Assembly (NCBI GenBank): GCA_035624785.1
Contig: DASPQV010000048.1
Location: forward strand, 1-64,000
DNA from: JAJZNI01 sp035624785
GTDB lineage: Bacteria > Chloroflexota > Dormibacteria > Aeolococcales > Aeolococcaceae
Direction of reading: 5' to 3'
Length of the DNA: 64,000 bases
Numbering within the stretch: the first letter of the stretch is position 1; the number at the start of each line of letters is the position of its first letter. Positions 52,624 to 62,711 of the stretch are shown here, piece by piece. A model generated the notes under the pieces. The model searched no databases, was not told the origin of the DNA, and worked only from the letters and a program-made list of their open reading frames with translations. The translations under genes and the position numbers were made by a program.

Positions 52624-52869
52624 GCGGTGTTCGCGTCCCCGCTTTCCACGCCACCTCCGGCCGCCTTCGGGCGGCGACCCCGAACCTTCACATCTGAATA
52701 CAAGTCTGCGAACCTTGCCCGACCGTGCTCGACACGGCCAGGGCGAGGCGGATCCTCTTTTAAGTCAGGCGAACATTGAGCGCGCCGCCCCGGCCATTGC
52801 GGCCGGGTGCGGACCTTCCTCCCGCCCCGGGACTACCGGCGGTGGGACGCTGAACAGTGACGATAGGAA
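52624..52869 (+). other. tRNA-Ala to 23S spacer
   Basis: It contains a GCCGCC-TTCG-GGCGGC hairpin (52660-52675). Near its end, GCTGAACAGTGACGATAGGA can pair with the region after 23S (TCCTATCCCACTCTTCAGC), forming the 23S processing stem. No gene is supported. Confidence 0.6.
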
Positions 52870-56113
<3,244 letters not shown>

Positions 56114-56141
56114 CCTATCCCACTCTTCAGCGCAGCGAAGG

Positions 56142-56161
56142 CCGGTGACCTAGGTCACCGG
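56142..56161. repeat. 20-bp perfect palindrome in the 23S-5S spacer
   Basis: CCGGTGACCTAGGTCACCGG is a perfect inverted repeat between the 23S and 5S genes. As RNA it would form a 10-bp helix without a loop-sized gap, so a shorter stem-loop or a DNA-binding site is more likely. Confidence 0.7.
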
Positions 56162-56246
56162 TGCGCCGATCGTCCGCCTGACGTTGGACGGATCCGGAGC
56201 CTCGGATGGCTCGACGCAGACTTGACCTCTTTGGAAAGAAGAGAGA

Positions 56247-56367
56247 TATTCGGTGACCATAGCGGTGGGGAAACACCTGTTCCCATCCCGAACACAGCAG
56301 TTAAGCCCACCCGCGCCGATGGTACTGCCCTGGCAACGGGGTGGGAGAGTAGGTCGTTGCCGGATAT
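56247..56367 (+). rRNA. rrf: 5S ribosomal RNA
   Basis: About 121 nt with typical 5S core segments (GACCATAGCGG, CCCGAACACAGCAGTTAAGC, GCGCCGATGGTACTG). The closing stem TATTCGGTGAC/GTTGCCGGATA extends outward, because AGAAGAGAGATATTCGG upstream pairs with CCGGATATCTCTTTTCT downstream, a long precursor stem for processing. The 3' tail is copied twice more downstream in the window. Confidence 0.97.
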
Positions 56368-56447
56368 CTCTTTTCTGTTAACAGCGGATACTCGGAGGTT
56401 CCGAGTTCAATCTGAGGAGATACGCAAGGCGGCCCGGTAGCACAGGG
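56357..56447 (+). repeat. Repeat R1: 5S rRNA tail plus trailer
   Basis: R1 begins with the last 11 nt of 5S rRNA (TTGCCGGATAT), continues through CTCTTTTCT (the right arm of the 5S precursor stem), and then about 70 nt of trailer. It contains a CTGTTAACAG palindrome and a CTCGGA-GGT-TCCGAG hairpin absent from R2 and R3. The last 48 nt match R2 at 41 positions by hand alignment. It is the native copy. Confidence 0.85.
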
Positions 56448-56620
56448 CGTGAGAAGGCGGCGTACTTGCTGACGGCAGCGCTGGAGGCACGCCGGGCGTG
56501 GATCGACGCTCGCTGGGCCCGCAGCGCCCGCTCGAAGCTGGTCGAAGCAGCCTCCAGGGCCAGCTCCGGGGCGGAGAGATCGCTCCACCAAGCCCGGGGC
56601 GGGGCAGATCTCAACTGACA
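56448..56620. other. Spacer after the R1 repeat
   Basis: No gene is supported here. Short frames on both strands overlap R1 and look like chance. One minus-strand frame has a helical Ala/Arg-rich stretch that could be a remnant, but I cannot assign it. Confidence 0.5.
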
Positions 56621-57037
56621 TCACTGCCATCCGCGTTGTGGCTGTCTCCATCCCGCGCCGCCACGATATCGAGCGGGGCGTTGTGGGGCTATCCGCCAAC
56701 GCCTCCCGGGTAGCCGATCCATCACGATCTGACGCACGATGTCGCTCGCCTGCACGATGCGTGGGTCGATGAGGGAGTAGAAGACCGCGCTCCCCTCCCG
56801 CCGAGCCTTGACGAAGCCAGCGTTTCGGATGATCGCGAGATGCTGACTGGCGTTGGCCAGCCTGATCCCGACCGCGCGCGCCAGGTCGCCGACGGTTTGC
56901 TCTCCCTCGCGCAGCTCTTGGAGGATCGTCAGGCGTTTTGGATCGGCGAGTGTCTTGAACAGCTCGGCGCCGAGGCAGAAGACCTCCATCCTCTCCGCCT
57001 GGCGATCTTCACCCCCTAGGCTGTCAGCTGGGCTCAT
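56621..57037 (-). CDS. ArsR-family transcriptional regulator
   Basis: The 138-residue protein has an ArsR-type winged helix: LFKTLADPKRLTILQELREG (about residues 26-45), VGDLARAVGIRLANASQHLA as recognition helix, and GFVKARREGSAVFYSL as the wing. The only cysteine is Cys21 (VFCLGAEL), so the usual CxC metal site is not present; a sulfur-responsive (persulfide) role would need at least two cysteines and is not supported. The basic, Arg/Gly/Gln-rich C-terminal 28 residues are unusual. It ends the minus-strand sulfur gene run. Confidence 0.88.
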   Translation of the reverse strand: MSPADSLGGEDRQAERMEVFCLGAELFKTLADPKRLTILQELREGEQTVGDLARAVGIRLANASQHLAIIRNAGFVKARREGSAVFYSLIDPRIVQASDIVRQIVMDRLPGRRWRIAPQRPARYRGGAGWRQPQRGWQ

Positions 57038-57084
57038 GGCTGTACCGGGGCTCGGACGATACGCTCTGGTTGCAATGAGCTTCC

Positions 57085-57594
57085 CTATATGAAGAGCAGC
57101 TGGGCGCCGGCCGTCATTTCGATGAAGTCAGAGGCGTTGATGATGCCCTCGACCCGGTCGTAGAGGTCCTCCTTGTGCAGGTGCATCATGTCCGCCGACA
57201 TCTGACAGGCCCAGAGGTGGCCTCCCGCGTCGGTGATCTGCTCCAGGAACTCGGGGACCCCGGGCACCCCGATGCTGGCAATCTGCCTTCTCATCATCGA
57301 GGTCGCCATCGATGTCATGCCGGGGACGCCGCCCAGCCCCTGAGGCATATGGGTGGCAGTGTTGCCGAGTGGGGTGAACTTCAGATGAGCCATGTGCTTC
57401 TTGGAGATCATGTCGAATCCCCAGAAGGTGAAGAAGAGGTGAACCTCCAGGCCCTCGCCAAGCGCAGCGTTGGCCAGCACCAGTCCCGGGTACGCCATGT
57501 CCAGGTTGCCCTTGGAGCAGATGATGGCCAGCTTGCGGCCGCTGTCGGCCTCGTCGAACTTGGGGATTGGCGCGGGTGCGATCTGGGTGGTCAT
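57085..57594 (-). CDS. DsrE/DsrF-like sulfur relay protein (DsrE2 type)
   Basis: The 169-residue protein starts at the ATG after a frame that is unrelated upstream. LAIICSKGNLDMAYPGLVLA (Cys at about residue 24) and HLFFTFWGFDMISKKHM are typical of the DsrE2/DrsE family. GGHLWACQMSADMMHL has a second conserved Cys (about residue 131). Such proteins bind or pass sulfane sulfur as persulfides. It follows the DsrC-like gene on the same strand by 19 nt. Confidence 0.9.
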   Translation of the reverse strand: MTTQIAPAPIPKFDEADSGRKLAIICSKGNLDMAYPGLVLANAALGEGLEVHLFFTFWGFDMISKKHMAHLKFTPLGNTATHMPQGLGGVPGMTSMATSMMRRQIASIGVPGVPEFLEQITDAGGHLWACQMSADMMHLHKEDLYDRVEGIINASDFIEMTAGAQLLFI

Positions 57595-57613
57595 GGCAAA
57601 TCTCTCCGTTGTC

Positions 57614-57928
57614 TCAGACACAGCCTCGCGGCTTCGGCAGGCCCGCGATGTAGGCCATCTTCTTCCCCGGTTTCTTGGGGAACAGCTCGAACAGCTCCTT
57701 GGTGGCAATGCCTCCGACCGTGCTGACGCGGCGGATGGTGGCCGTCTCCCCGTGCTCCCTGTAGTCGGAACGCAGGAACCGGATCGCCTTCCAATGAGCT
57801 TCCGTCAGCTCGACCCCGATCTGCGCGGCGAGCACCTGCGCGAGGGGCTCGGTCCATTCACCGTACTCGGTGAGGAACCCCTCCTCGTCGACGTGGACCT
57901 GATTCCCGTTGATGCTGGCGAGGGGCAT
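57614..57928 (-). CDS. DsrC/TusE-family sulfur carrier lacking CysB
   Basis: The 104-residue protein matches the DsrC/TusE fold: EYGEWTEPLAQVLAAQIG and LTEAHWKAIRFLRSDYRE, ending in AYIAGLPKPRGCV. The penultimate Cys (CysA) is present. The second Cys, normally 11 residues earlier (CysB), is Ala in KKMAYIAGLP. DsrC of sulfite reductase needs both, so this protein is more like TusE or other CysA-only carriers that hand on a persulfide. It is between the DUF1641 and DsrE-like genes. Confidence 0.92.
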   Translation of the reverse strand: MPLASINGNQVHVDEEGFLTEYGEWTEPLAQVLAAQIGVELTEAHWKAIRFLRSDYREHGETATIRRVSTVGGIATKELFELFPKKPGKKMAYIAGLPKPRGCV

Positions 57929-57945
57929 TGAGAACCTCCATTGTG

Positions 57946-58638
57946 CTAACTGTGGTGCGGCGGCGCTGCCTCCGCGCCGACGGCACGAAGCGTGGCAAGG
58001 ACGCGGGCGAGACCGCGCCGAACCATGGGATCACGAAGTTGCCGGAGCAGGGACAGGGACGAGGGAGTCGCGACCACGGTGTCCGTGTCGCCGTCCTGAA
58101 GCGAGCGGGCGGTGCGGCCCAGAAGGTTCATAACCTCCGGCTGGGTCATCTGCTTGACGGTCTGGAGGATCAGGACGATGTTCTCCCCGAGCAGCCGGAC
58201 GTCCTCCTCGGTGAACGCTGTGACCACGGTGTCGACGACTCCGGCAGCCTGGCGCGCAAATGAGAAGTAGCCGCGCTCGTCGAGCTGCTCCAGCCGGCGG
58301 TTGAGGCTGGCCATGGCGGGGGTGGTCAGCGGGCCGACCTCGTCCGCCAGCGCTGCCAGGGTGCGCAGTGGGGCGATCCAGGCCTGGATGGTGGCGGCGT
58401 CCCGGACGACGGCATGGGCGAGGCTGGCCAGGTCGCTGAAGTCACAACCGTCGGCGTCGAGGTGCCCGATCGCTAGGGTCATCGCCTCCTCAGCGAGCGG
58501 AGCCATGTCGTCGCCAAGCTCGCGCCAGCGTTCGCGCTCCAAACGCTGCTGGTCGAGTTCAGCCTTGATCCCATCCAGCTGGGCCGCCAGCCCGGCGAGC
58601 CGCTCCTCGATCGTCGCCTCGGTGACGTCAGCTCTCAT
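57946..58638 (-). CDS. DUF1641 family protein
   Basis: The 230-residue, mainly helical protein has an N-terminal coiled coil (about residues 8-45), then DUF1641 features: TFTEEDVRLLGENIVLILQT-like sequence (VTAFTEEDVRLLGENIVLIL, about residues 140-160) and VKQMTQPEVMNLLGRTARSL. DUF1641 proteins are known next to SQR genes and to formate dehydrogenase-like enzymes; their function is not established. It overlaps the SQR gene by 4 nt, so the two products probably act together at the membrane. Confidence 0.87.
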   Translation of the reverse strand: MRADVTEATIEERLAGLAAQLDGIKAELDQQRLERERWRELGDDMAPLAEEAMTLAIGHLDADGCDFSDLASLAHAVVRDAATIQAWIAPLRTLAALADEVGPLTTPAMASLNRRLEQLDERGYFSFARQAAGVVDTVVTAFTEEDVRLLGENIVLILQTVKQMTQPEVMNLLGRTARSLQDGDTDTVVATPSSLSLLRQLRDPMVRRGLARVLATLRAVGAEAAPPHHS

Positions 58639-59876
58639 AGCCGGCCGTCGACCTCCTTGCCGGCCATGGACATCAGCGGTTCGAGCGGCATCTCCTTGCC
58701 GGGGAGCAGGAGGTTCCAGTAGACCCAGCGGAACATCATCTTTCCCCAGTGGTTGGTCTCGGTCTCCCGAAGCAGGGTGAAGGGTCCGAGGCCGGGGAGA
58801 GGGTACTTCCCCGGCAGCGGCTCGGTGTCGTAGTTGAAGTCGATGAGCAACCCCTTGCCATGCCCGGATTCGATGAAGCAGTTCGCGTGGCCGTCGAACA
58901 GCCGGGTCATGGGGCGGCCGCGCACGTGGTTGGCGAAGTTGTCCTCGAACAGCTCCATCGAGAAGTGAGCGACCGATCCCGCCTTGGAGGTCGGGATGTC
59001 CGAGGCGTCGCCGATTGCGAAGATGTTGCCGTGGGCCTTGGCGAGCAGGGTGTGCTTGTCGACCGGAACGTAGTTGAGCTCGTCACCGATGCCCGATTCG
59101 CCCACATACGCGGCTCCCATGTGGAGCGGGACGGTCACCAGCAGGTCGAACGGGATCTCACGCTCGTCGTACGAGACCAGGGTCTTTCGCTCCGGGTCGA
59201 CCCTTTCCACAAGAAAGTCGCCCTCGATGGCGACTCCGCGCTCGCCGAGGAGCGCCCCGAGGTGCCGGGAGGCGACCGGCTTGGTGAACGCTCCCTCCAA
59301 GGGGGTGACGAAGGTGATGTCGACCCGATCTCGCATCCCCCGCTCGGCGAAGAACGCCTCCGCCAGGAGGGTGAATTCCAGCGGTGCGACCGGACACTTG
59401 ATCGGCGTGTCGACGATGTGAACCAGCATCCGGCCGCCCTCCCAGTCGGCCAGGTGCTCTCCCAGGGCGACCGCTCCCTCGAGCGTGTAGAACTCGTGGA
59501 TGCTCTTCCGCCACTCGCCGTCGACCATGCCCGGGGTCTGGTCCGGGCGCGGGCTGGCTCCGGTGGCGATGATCAGGTAGTCATAGGGCAGCTCGCGATC
59601 ATCGGCGAGCAGGACCCGGTTCTCCTCGGGGATGACGCGGGCGACCTCGCTGAGGATCAGGTCGACACCCTCAGGCATGAAGCGCCGCATGGGTTTCACC
59701 ACGTCCCGCGGACGGTAGATGCCGAAGGGGACGAAGAGGTGCCCGGGTTGGTAGTGGTGGGTGTCGCTCTGGTCGACCACGCTGATCTTCCAGGTGGCAC
59801 GGTCCAAGCGCCGCCGCAGCCGGTTGGCCGCCATCGTTCCGGCGGTGCCACCGCCGAGGATCACCAGTCGGTTCAT
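58635..59876 (-). CDS. sqr: Sulfide:quinone oxidoreductase-like flavoprotein
   Basis: The 413-residue FAD enzyme begins with a dinucleotide-binding fold (LVILGGGTAGTMAANRL). DTHHYQPGHLFVPFG, YDYLIIATGASPRPDQTPG and GNIFAIGDASDIPTSKAGS are typical SQR blocks. Cys161 (PIKCPVAPLEF) and Cys333 (HANCFIESGHGKG) are the likely redox pair; the third Cys of type I SQR (near residue 128) is absent. A C-terminal amphipathic segment (WGKMMFRWVYWNLLLPGKE) should bind the membrane. It would pass electrons from sulfide to quinone and make polysulfide. Confidence 0.9.
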   Translation of the reverse strand: MNRLVILGGGTAGTMAANRLRRRLDRATWKISVVDQSDTHHYQPGHLFVPFGIYRPRDVVKPMRRFMPEGVDLILSEVARVIPEENRVLLADDRELPYDYLIIATGASPRPDQTPGMVDGEWRKSIHEFYTLEGAVALGEHLADWEGGRMLVHIVDTPIKCPVAPLEFTLLAEAFFAERGMRDRVDITFVTPLEGAFTKPVASRHLGALLGERGVAIEGDFLVERVDPERKTLVSYDEREIPFDLLVTVPLHMGAAYVGESGIGDELNYVPVDKHTLLAKAHGNIFAIGDASDIPTSKAGSVAHFSMELFEDNFANHVRGRPMTRLFDGHANCFIESGHGKGLLIDFNYDTEPLPGKYPLPGLGPFTLLRETETNHWGKMMFRWVYWNLLLPGKEMPLEPLMSMAGKEVDGRL

Positions 59877-60547
59877 TCAGCACCTCCCGTTGCGGGAGCG
59901 GACAATCGGCTCGAGGCCACCACGCGCGACACCCGGGCGGCGATGATGGGGAGCGCGGAGAGCACCTGGGCTCGTCCCTCCGCGCTCAGCCGGTAGACGT
60001 GACGCGTCTCGTCCTCGGCGGCGGCGACGCAGCCGGCGACGAGCATGCCGATGAGCCGGGTCTCCTGGCGCACGAAGACCCGGGCGCAATCGAGTCCCTG
60101 TGGTCCGCCGCGGAAGCGGATGTCGAGGTCCGGGTCGTCGGCGAGCTGCTTCCAGTCGGCCAGGCACGTGGCCAGCAGCTCGGGACTGTCGGTGTGCTCG
60201 CTGAACCATTGGCACGGGTTGGCCGCTTTGGCCACCGGTTCCCCCGCCATGTCGGTGGCGACGATCATGACGCCGAGGATCTGCGCCGCAAGCTCGATCA
60301 TGGGCCAGGCCAGCTGCACCGCCGACTCCATCAGCCAGCGGCCCGGGGCTGGACTGGCCGTTCCTGCCCCGGGCCGGTCATGAATGGCCAGCAGACCGTG
60401 AATCGCCTCCGGGACGAACCGCCACTGGTGGCCGACCTTCACCGCCGGCAGCCGGCCCTGCTCGGCCATCCGGTAGACCGTGGACCGATCGATGCCCAGA
60501 AGCTGCCCGACCTGCGCCGCCCGCATCAGTGGCAGAGGCTGTTGCAT
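59873..60547 (-). CDS. Excisionase-type HTH regulator with a possible PocR-like sensor
   Basis: The 224-residue protein starts with a MerR/excisionase-type helix-turn-helix (AAQVGQLLGIDRSTVYRMAE, then GRLPAVKVGHQWRFVPEAI, about residues 10-48). After a linker, residues about 75-175 form a sensor-like region with regularly placed cysteines (ANPCQWFSE, LLATCLADWKQL, QGLDCARVFV, MLVAGCVAAAED) resembling PocR-type ligand-binding domains. It overlaps the SQR start by 4 nt and is the first gene of the operon, so it probably controls it, perhaps by sensing sulfane sulfur or another ligand. Confidence 0.8.
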   Translation of the reverse strand: MQQPLPLMRAAQVGQLLGIDRSTVYRMAEQGRLPAVKVGHQWRFVPEAIHGLLAIHDRPGAGTASPAPGRWLMESAVQLAWPMIELAAQILGVMIVATDMAGEPVAKAANPCQWFSEHTDSPELLATCLADWKQLADDPDLDIRFRGGPQGLDCARVFVRQETRLIGMLVAGCVAAAEDETRHVYRLSAEGRAQVLSALPIIAARVSRVVASSRLSAPATGGAE

Positions 60548-60573
60548 CCTACTGCACCAGACTCCGTCGGCCC

Positions 60574-60589
60574 CTGCATGTCCTGCATG
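60574..60589. promoter_or_regulatory. Direct repeat, possible operator of the sulfur operon
   Basis: CTGCATG-TC-CTGCATG (60574-60580 and 60583-60589) is a direct repeat with a 9-bp period, 27 nt upstream of the HTH regulator's ATG. It could bind that regulator. Confidence 0.35.
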
Positions 60590-60738
60590 CTATCTGCGGT
60601 CGAGGGCAACCGATACGGCGTACCCTCCTCACTTACCCCGGGCCAAGGCCCTGCCCCCTAAGGGCTGACCGGCCTAATTTGAAGGTGCGTCTCCGGGCTT
60701 CAGGAACGTGGCGCTGACGATGGCTCCCACGAGACCGG

Positions 60739-61203
60739 CTAGCGTTGCCCGGCGGCGGCTGGGCCCCAGTGGGCCATCGCGCGCCCAGCGCCGGAGCGTA
60801 CATAGCCCACGGCAGGGTCAGCCATGATCCGGCCCGGAGACTGCCCGCGAGCGACTATCCAGGCCTGCATGAGCAGCTGGTGTATTCCCTGACTGTGGCC
60901 GCTCAGGTCCTCGATCAGGGATAGGGTTCCGATTGTCGCCGAGGCCAGCGCGCCTGGGATCGCCCACCCCGGGCGCCCCGCCCCGAGCGCCAGGAGGCTC
61001 AGGCCGAGGACCGTCAGCGACAGTGCGGGAATCCTCGCAGGTGCGAAGCCAGCGGCAACCAGGAGTTGGATGCCTCTGAAAGAGAGTAGACAACTAGGGC
61101 AGTAACGCTCGGGCGCCCAGATAGACGGGCCGCCCGAGCACACCGCCCGGCGCGTTCTACTTGCCGGATATCTCTTTTCTGTTTCTGCACAATCTGAGTT
61201 CAA
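60739..61203 (-). CDS. Hypothetical membrane protein, doubtful
   Basis: The frame codes for up to 154 residues with one or two hydrophobic stretches (ALSLTVLGLSLLALGAG, WAIPGALASATIGTLSL). The N-terminal 15 residues lie inside repeat R2, so if this gene is real its start is inside that repeat or further downstream. I recognise no family. It may be a degraded gene. Confidence 0.25.
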   Translation of the reverse strand: MNSDCAETEKRYPASRTRRAVCSGGPSIWAPERYCPSCLLSFRGIQLLVAAGFAPARIPALSLTVLGLSLLALGAGRPGWAIPGALASATIGTLSLIEDLSGHSQGIHQLLMQAWIVARGQSPGRIMADPAVGYVRSGAGRAMAHWGPAAAGQR

Positions 61204-61241
61204 TCACAGGAGATACGCGAGGCGGGCTGGTAGCACAGCGC
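61161..61241 (+). repeat. Repeat R2: copy of the 5S rRNA tail plus trailer
   Basis: R2 starts with the same 20-nt core (TTGCCGGATATCTCTTTTCT) found at the 3' end of 5S rRNA. The following GAGTTCAATC, GGAGATACGC and GGTAGCACAG blocks match R1. There is no 5S body upstream of it. Its TATCTC and GAGATA ends could close a long hairpin. Confidence 0.85.
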
Positions 61242-61431
61242 TCGGAGGCTGAGTGAGATCGCGGAGTGAACAACGCGCCGCGCAGGAGCCGCGCTCCTCG
61301 CGGGGTGGATCTGGGAGATGACACGGGGTTGGGCTGTACCGCGCCTCCCGGGCTATCCTCAAGTTGTCGTGAGCGTCTAGCCGCGGCTGCCGGGACAGTG
61401 GCGCTCCGGCAGCACCTTACCCGCAGTCCGA
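61242..61431. other. Spacer after R2
   Basis: I see no supported gene in these 190 nt; short frames are chance or extensions of the lipoprotein frame on the other strand. Confidence 0.5.
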
Positions 61432-61752
61432 TCATAGGGCCACCGACGCACTCTTGTCGGCGTTGAGCCTCACGGTAACGGGGAGGGTGCCAGCACTGGT
61501 CACCGTATAGGTTCCCGCCGGTAACTGGACGCTGAAGGCCCACGGTGTTGCAACGCTGAAAGACTGCAGGGCGCGATCCCCTTGGTTGATGTCGACGTGC
61601 AGTACCGCGTTTGCAGGCACCACCCCACTCGCTCCAGGGCACGGCTGGACTTGGCCATTCAAGGTCCCGGAGCCGCTGCAGCCGGTCAGAAGGGAAGTCG
61701 CCATGATCGACAGCACCACCGGGGCCCGTTCGGTAAGCCTGAATCTCCTCAT
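61432..61752 (-). CDS. Small putative lipoprotein
   Basis: The 106-residue protein has a signal peptide with a lipobox-like SLLTGC (Cys at about residue 25), then a short beta-rich domain (VVPANAVLHVDINQGDRAL, FSVQLPAGTYTVTSAGTLPV) similar in style to carboxypeptidase-regulatory-like or other Ig-type folds. I cannot assign a function. It lies in the segment between R2 and R3, downstream of the next membrane protein gene, in the same direction. Confidence 0.65.
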   Translation of the reverse strand: MRRFRLTERAPVVLSIMATSLLTGCSGSGTLNGQVQPCPGASGVVPANAVLHVDINQGDRALQSFSVATPWAFSVQLPAGTYTVTSAGTLPVTVRLNADKSASVAL

Positions 61753-61788
61753 ACCGGGGAACGGGGAACAACGCCGCTTTTGTTCCCA

Positions 61789-62268
61789 TCATTGCGATCT
61801 GCGGATGTGCCGCTGGACAGTGAGGGTGGGCGGCCGGATCGTCCAGATCTCGACCACCAGCCGGCCTGGGCCGAACCAGCTGTCGAGGATGGACTGTGCC
61901 CCACCCAGCTCGTCGGGCGTCAGTTGGACCGACTGAACTGAGCGGGGCGCGGAGGCGGGGGTCTCCAGGGTGACGTCGATCGCTCCGTGCACAGGGTCAG
62001 GCTGGAGGATGACGATCCTCACCCCGTCGGCCCACAGCTGCTTCGAGTAGCCGGCCACGCACAGCATGAAGTCCTGGAGATGGTCGCTGGCTGAGGAGGA
62101 GCCGGGCGGTCGGTAGGGTGCGGGAGGCGGGTGAGCGCACTTGAGGGCTGCCAGAGGAGTGATCGCTCTCGGAACGGTCGCCGGCACGGTGATGGTTGAG
62201 ATCACGGCGGCGACCAGCACCGCCGCCACGACGGCGTCCAACGACCACCGGAGCCAGAATCTGAGCAT
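61789..62268 (-). CDS. Hypothetical single-pass membrane protein
   Basis: The 159-residue protein has one N-terminal helix (LDAVVAAVLVAAVISTITV, about residues 10-28) and a C-terminal soluble domain with alternating hydrophobic residues (GVRIVILQPDPVHGAIDVTL, GRLVVEIWTIRPPTLTV). No family is recognised. It shares the strand and segment of the lipoprotein gene, 36 nt upstream, so the two may be one operon for envelope proteins. Confidence 0.6.
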   Translation of the reverse strand: MLRFWLRWSLDAVVAAVLVAAVISTITVPATVPRAITPLAALKCAHPPPAPYRPPGSSSASDHLQDFMLCVAGYSKQLWADGVRIVILQPDPVHGAIDVTLETPASAPRSVQSVQLTPDELGGAQSILDSWFGPGRLVVEIWTIRPPTLTVQRHIRRSQ

Positions 62269-62486
62269 GTCGGACCTGCGCGGAGTCTGCTCCGCCTATG
62301 GACCGCCCGGCCGGTTTGTGGCCGGTACGAGTCACCCCGGTCCTCGGGAAGGGCGCCATAGCGCCCGCCGGGGAGATCGATCGGGTCCCCGTCTGGGCGG
62401 GGCCGGGGCCTCGCGTCGGCTGAGGCGACGCTGGGCAGCCGGGGCACCACTACTGGGGAGTATATGCTGTCTCGACTCGGATGACC

Positions 62487-62512
62487 CTGGTAATCAGCTT
62501 TCGAGTTACCAG
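62487..62512. repeat. 7-bp inverted repeat with 12-nt loop
   Basis: CTGGTAA (62487-62493) and TTACCAG (62506-62512) are perfectly complementary. It may be a terminator hairpin or a protein-binding site; there is no T-run. Confidence 0.45.
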
Positions 62513-62596
62513 AAACGCAGCAGATAACCCGACCCCTTACGCTCCGGGAATGCCAATTGGGAGAACGGCTTTAGCACAACGCACGGGTCCGGATGC

Positions 62597-62676
62597 TTGC
62601 CGGATATCTCTTTTCTCTTTAACGCCGGCCGAATTCGATCGGAGGAGATGCTCGAGGGACGTGGCGAGCACAGCGC
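62597..62676 (+). repeat. Repeat R3: copy of the 5S rRNA tail plus trailer
   Basis: R3 has the identical 20-nt core TTGCCGGATATCTCTTTTCT. Its trailer is more diverged: about 34 of the last 48 nt match R2 by hand alignment, with GAGGAGATG and GAGCACAGCGC kept. As in R2, no 5S body precedes it. Confidence 0.8.
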
Positions 62677-62711
62677 TTGCTGCGTTGGTCCCGCAGTCGG
62701 CCCGCCTCGGA

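Larger units (their letters stand above)
62269..62711. other. Intergenic segment with hairpin and R3 repeat
   Basis: These 443 nt hold no protein gene I can support. They contain the CTGGTAA/TTACCAG inverted repeat and repeat R3. Short minus-strand frames through R3 are probably chance. Confidence 0.6.

Noticed and set aside
56301..56699. Minus-strand frame of 132 codons through R1
   Set aside because: It starts within arsR, runs through repeat R1 and into the 5S gene, so it is not a real gene.
61157..61792. Minus-strand frame of 211 codons through R2
   Set aside because: It overlaps the lipoprotein gene in another frame and ends in the repeat; no domain seen.
56357..62676. The three repeats as integron attC sites
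   Set aside because: They lack the GTTRRRY/RYYYAAC ends and the cassette layout, no integrase is seen, and the 5S rRNA origin of the core explains them better.
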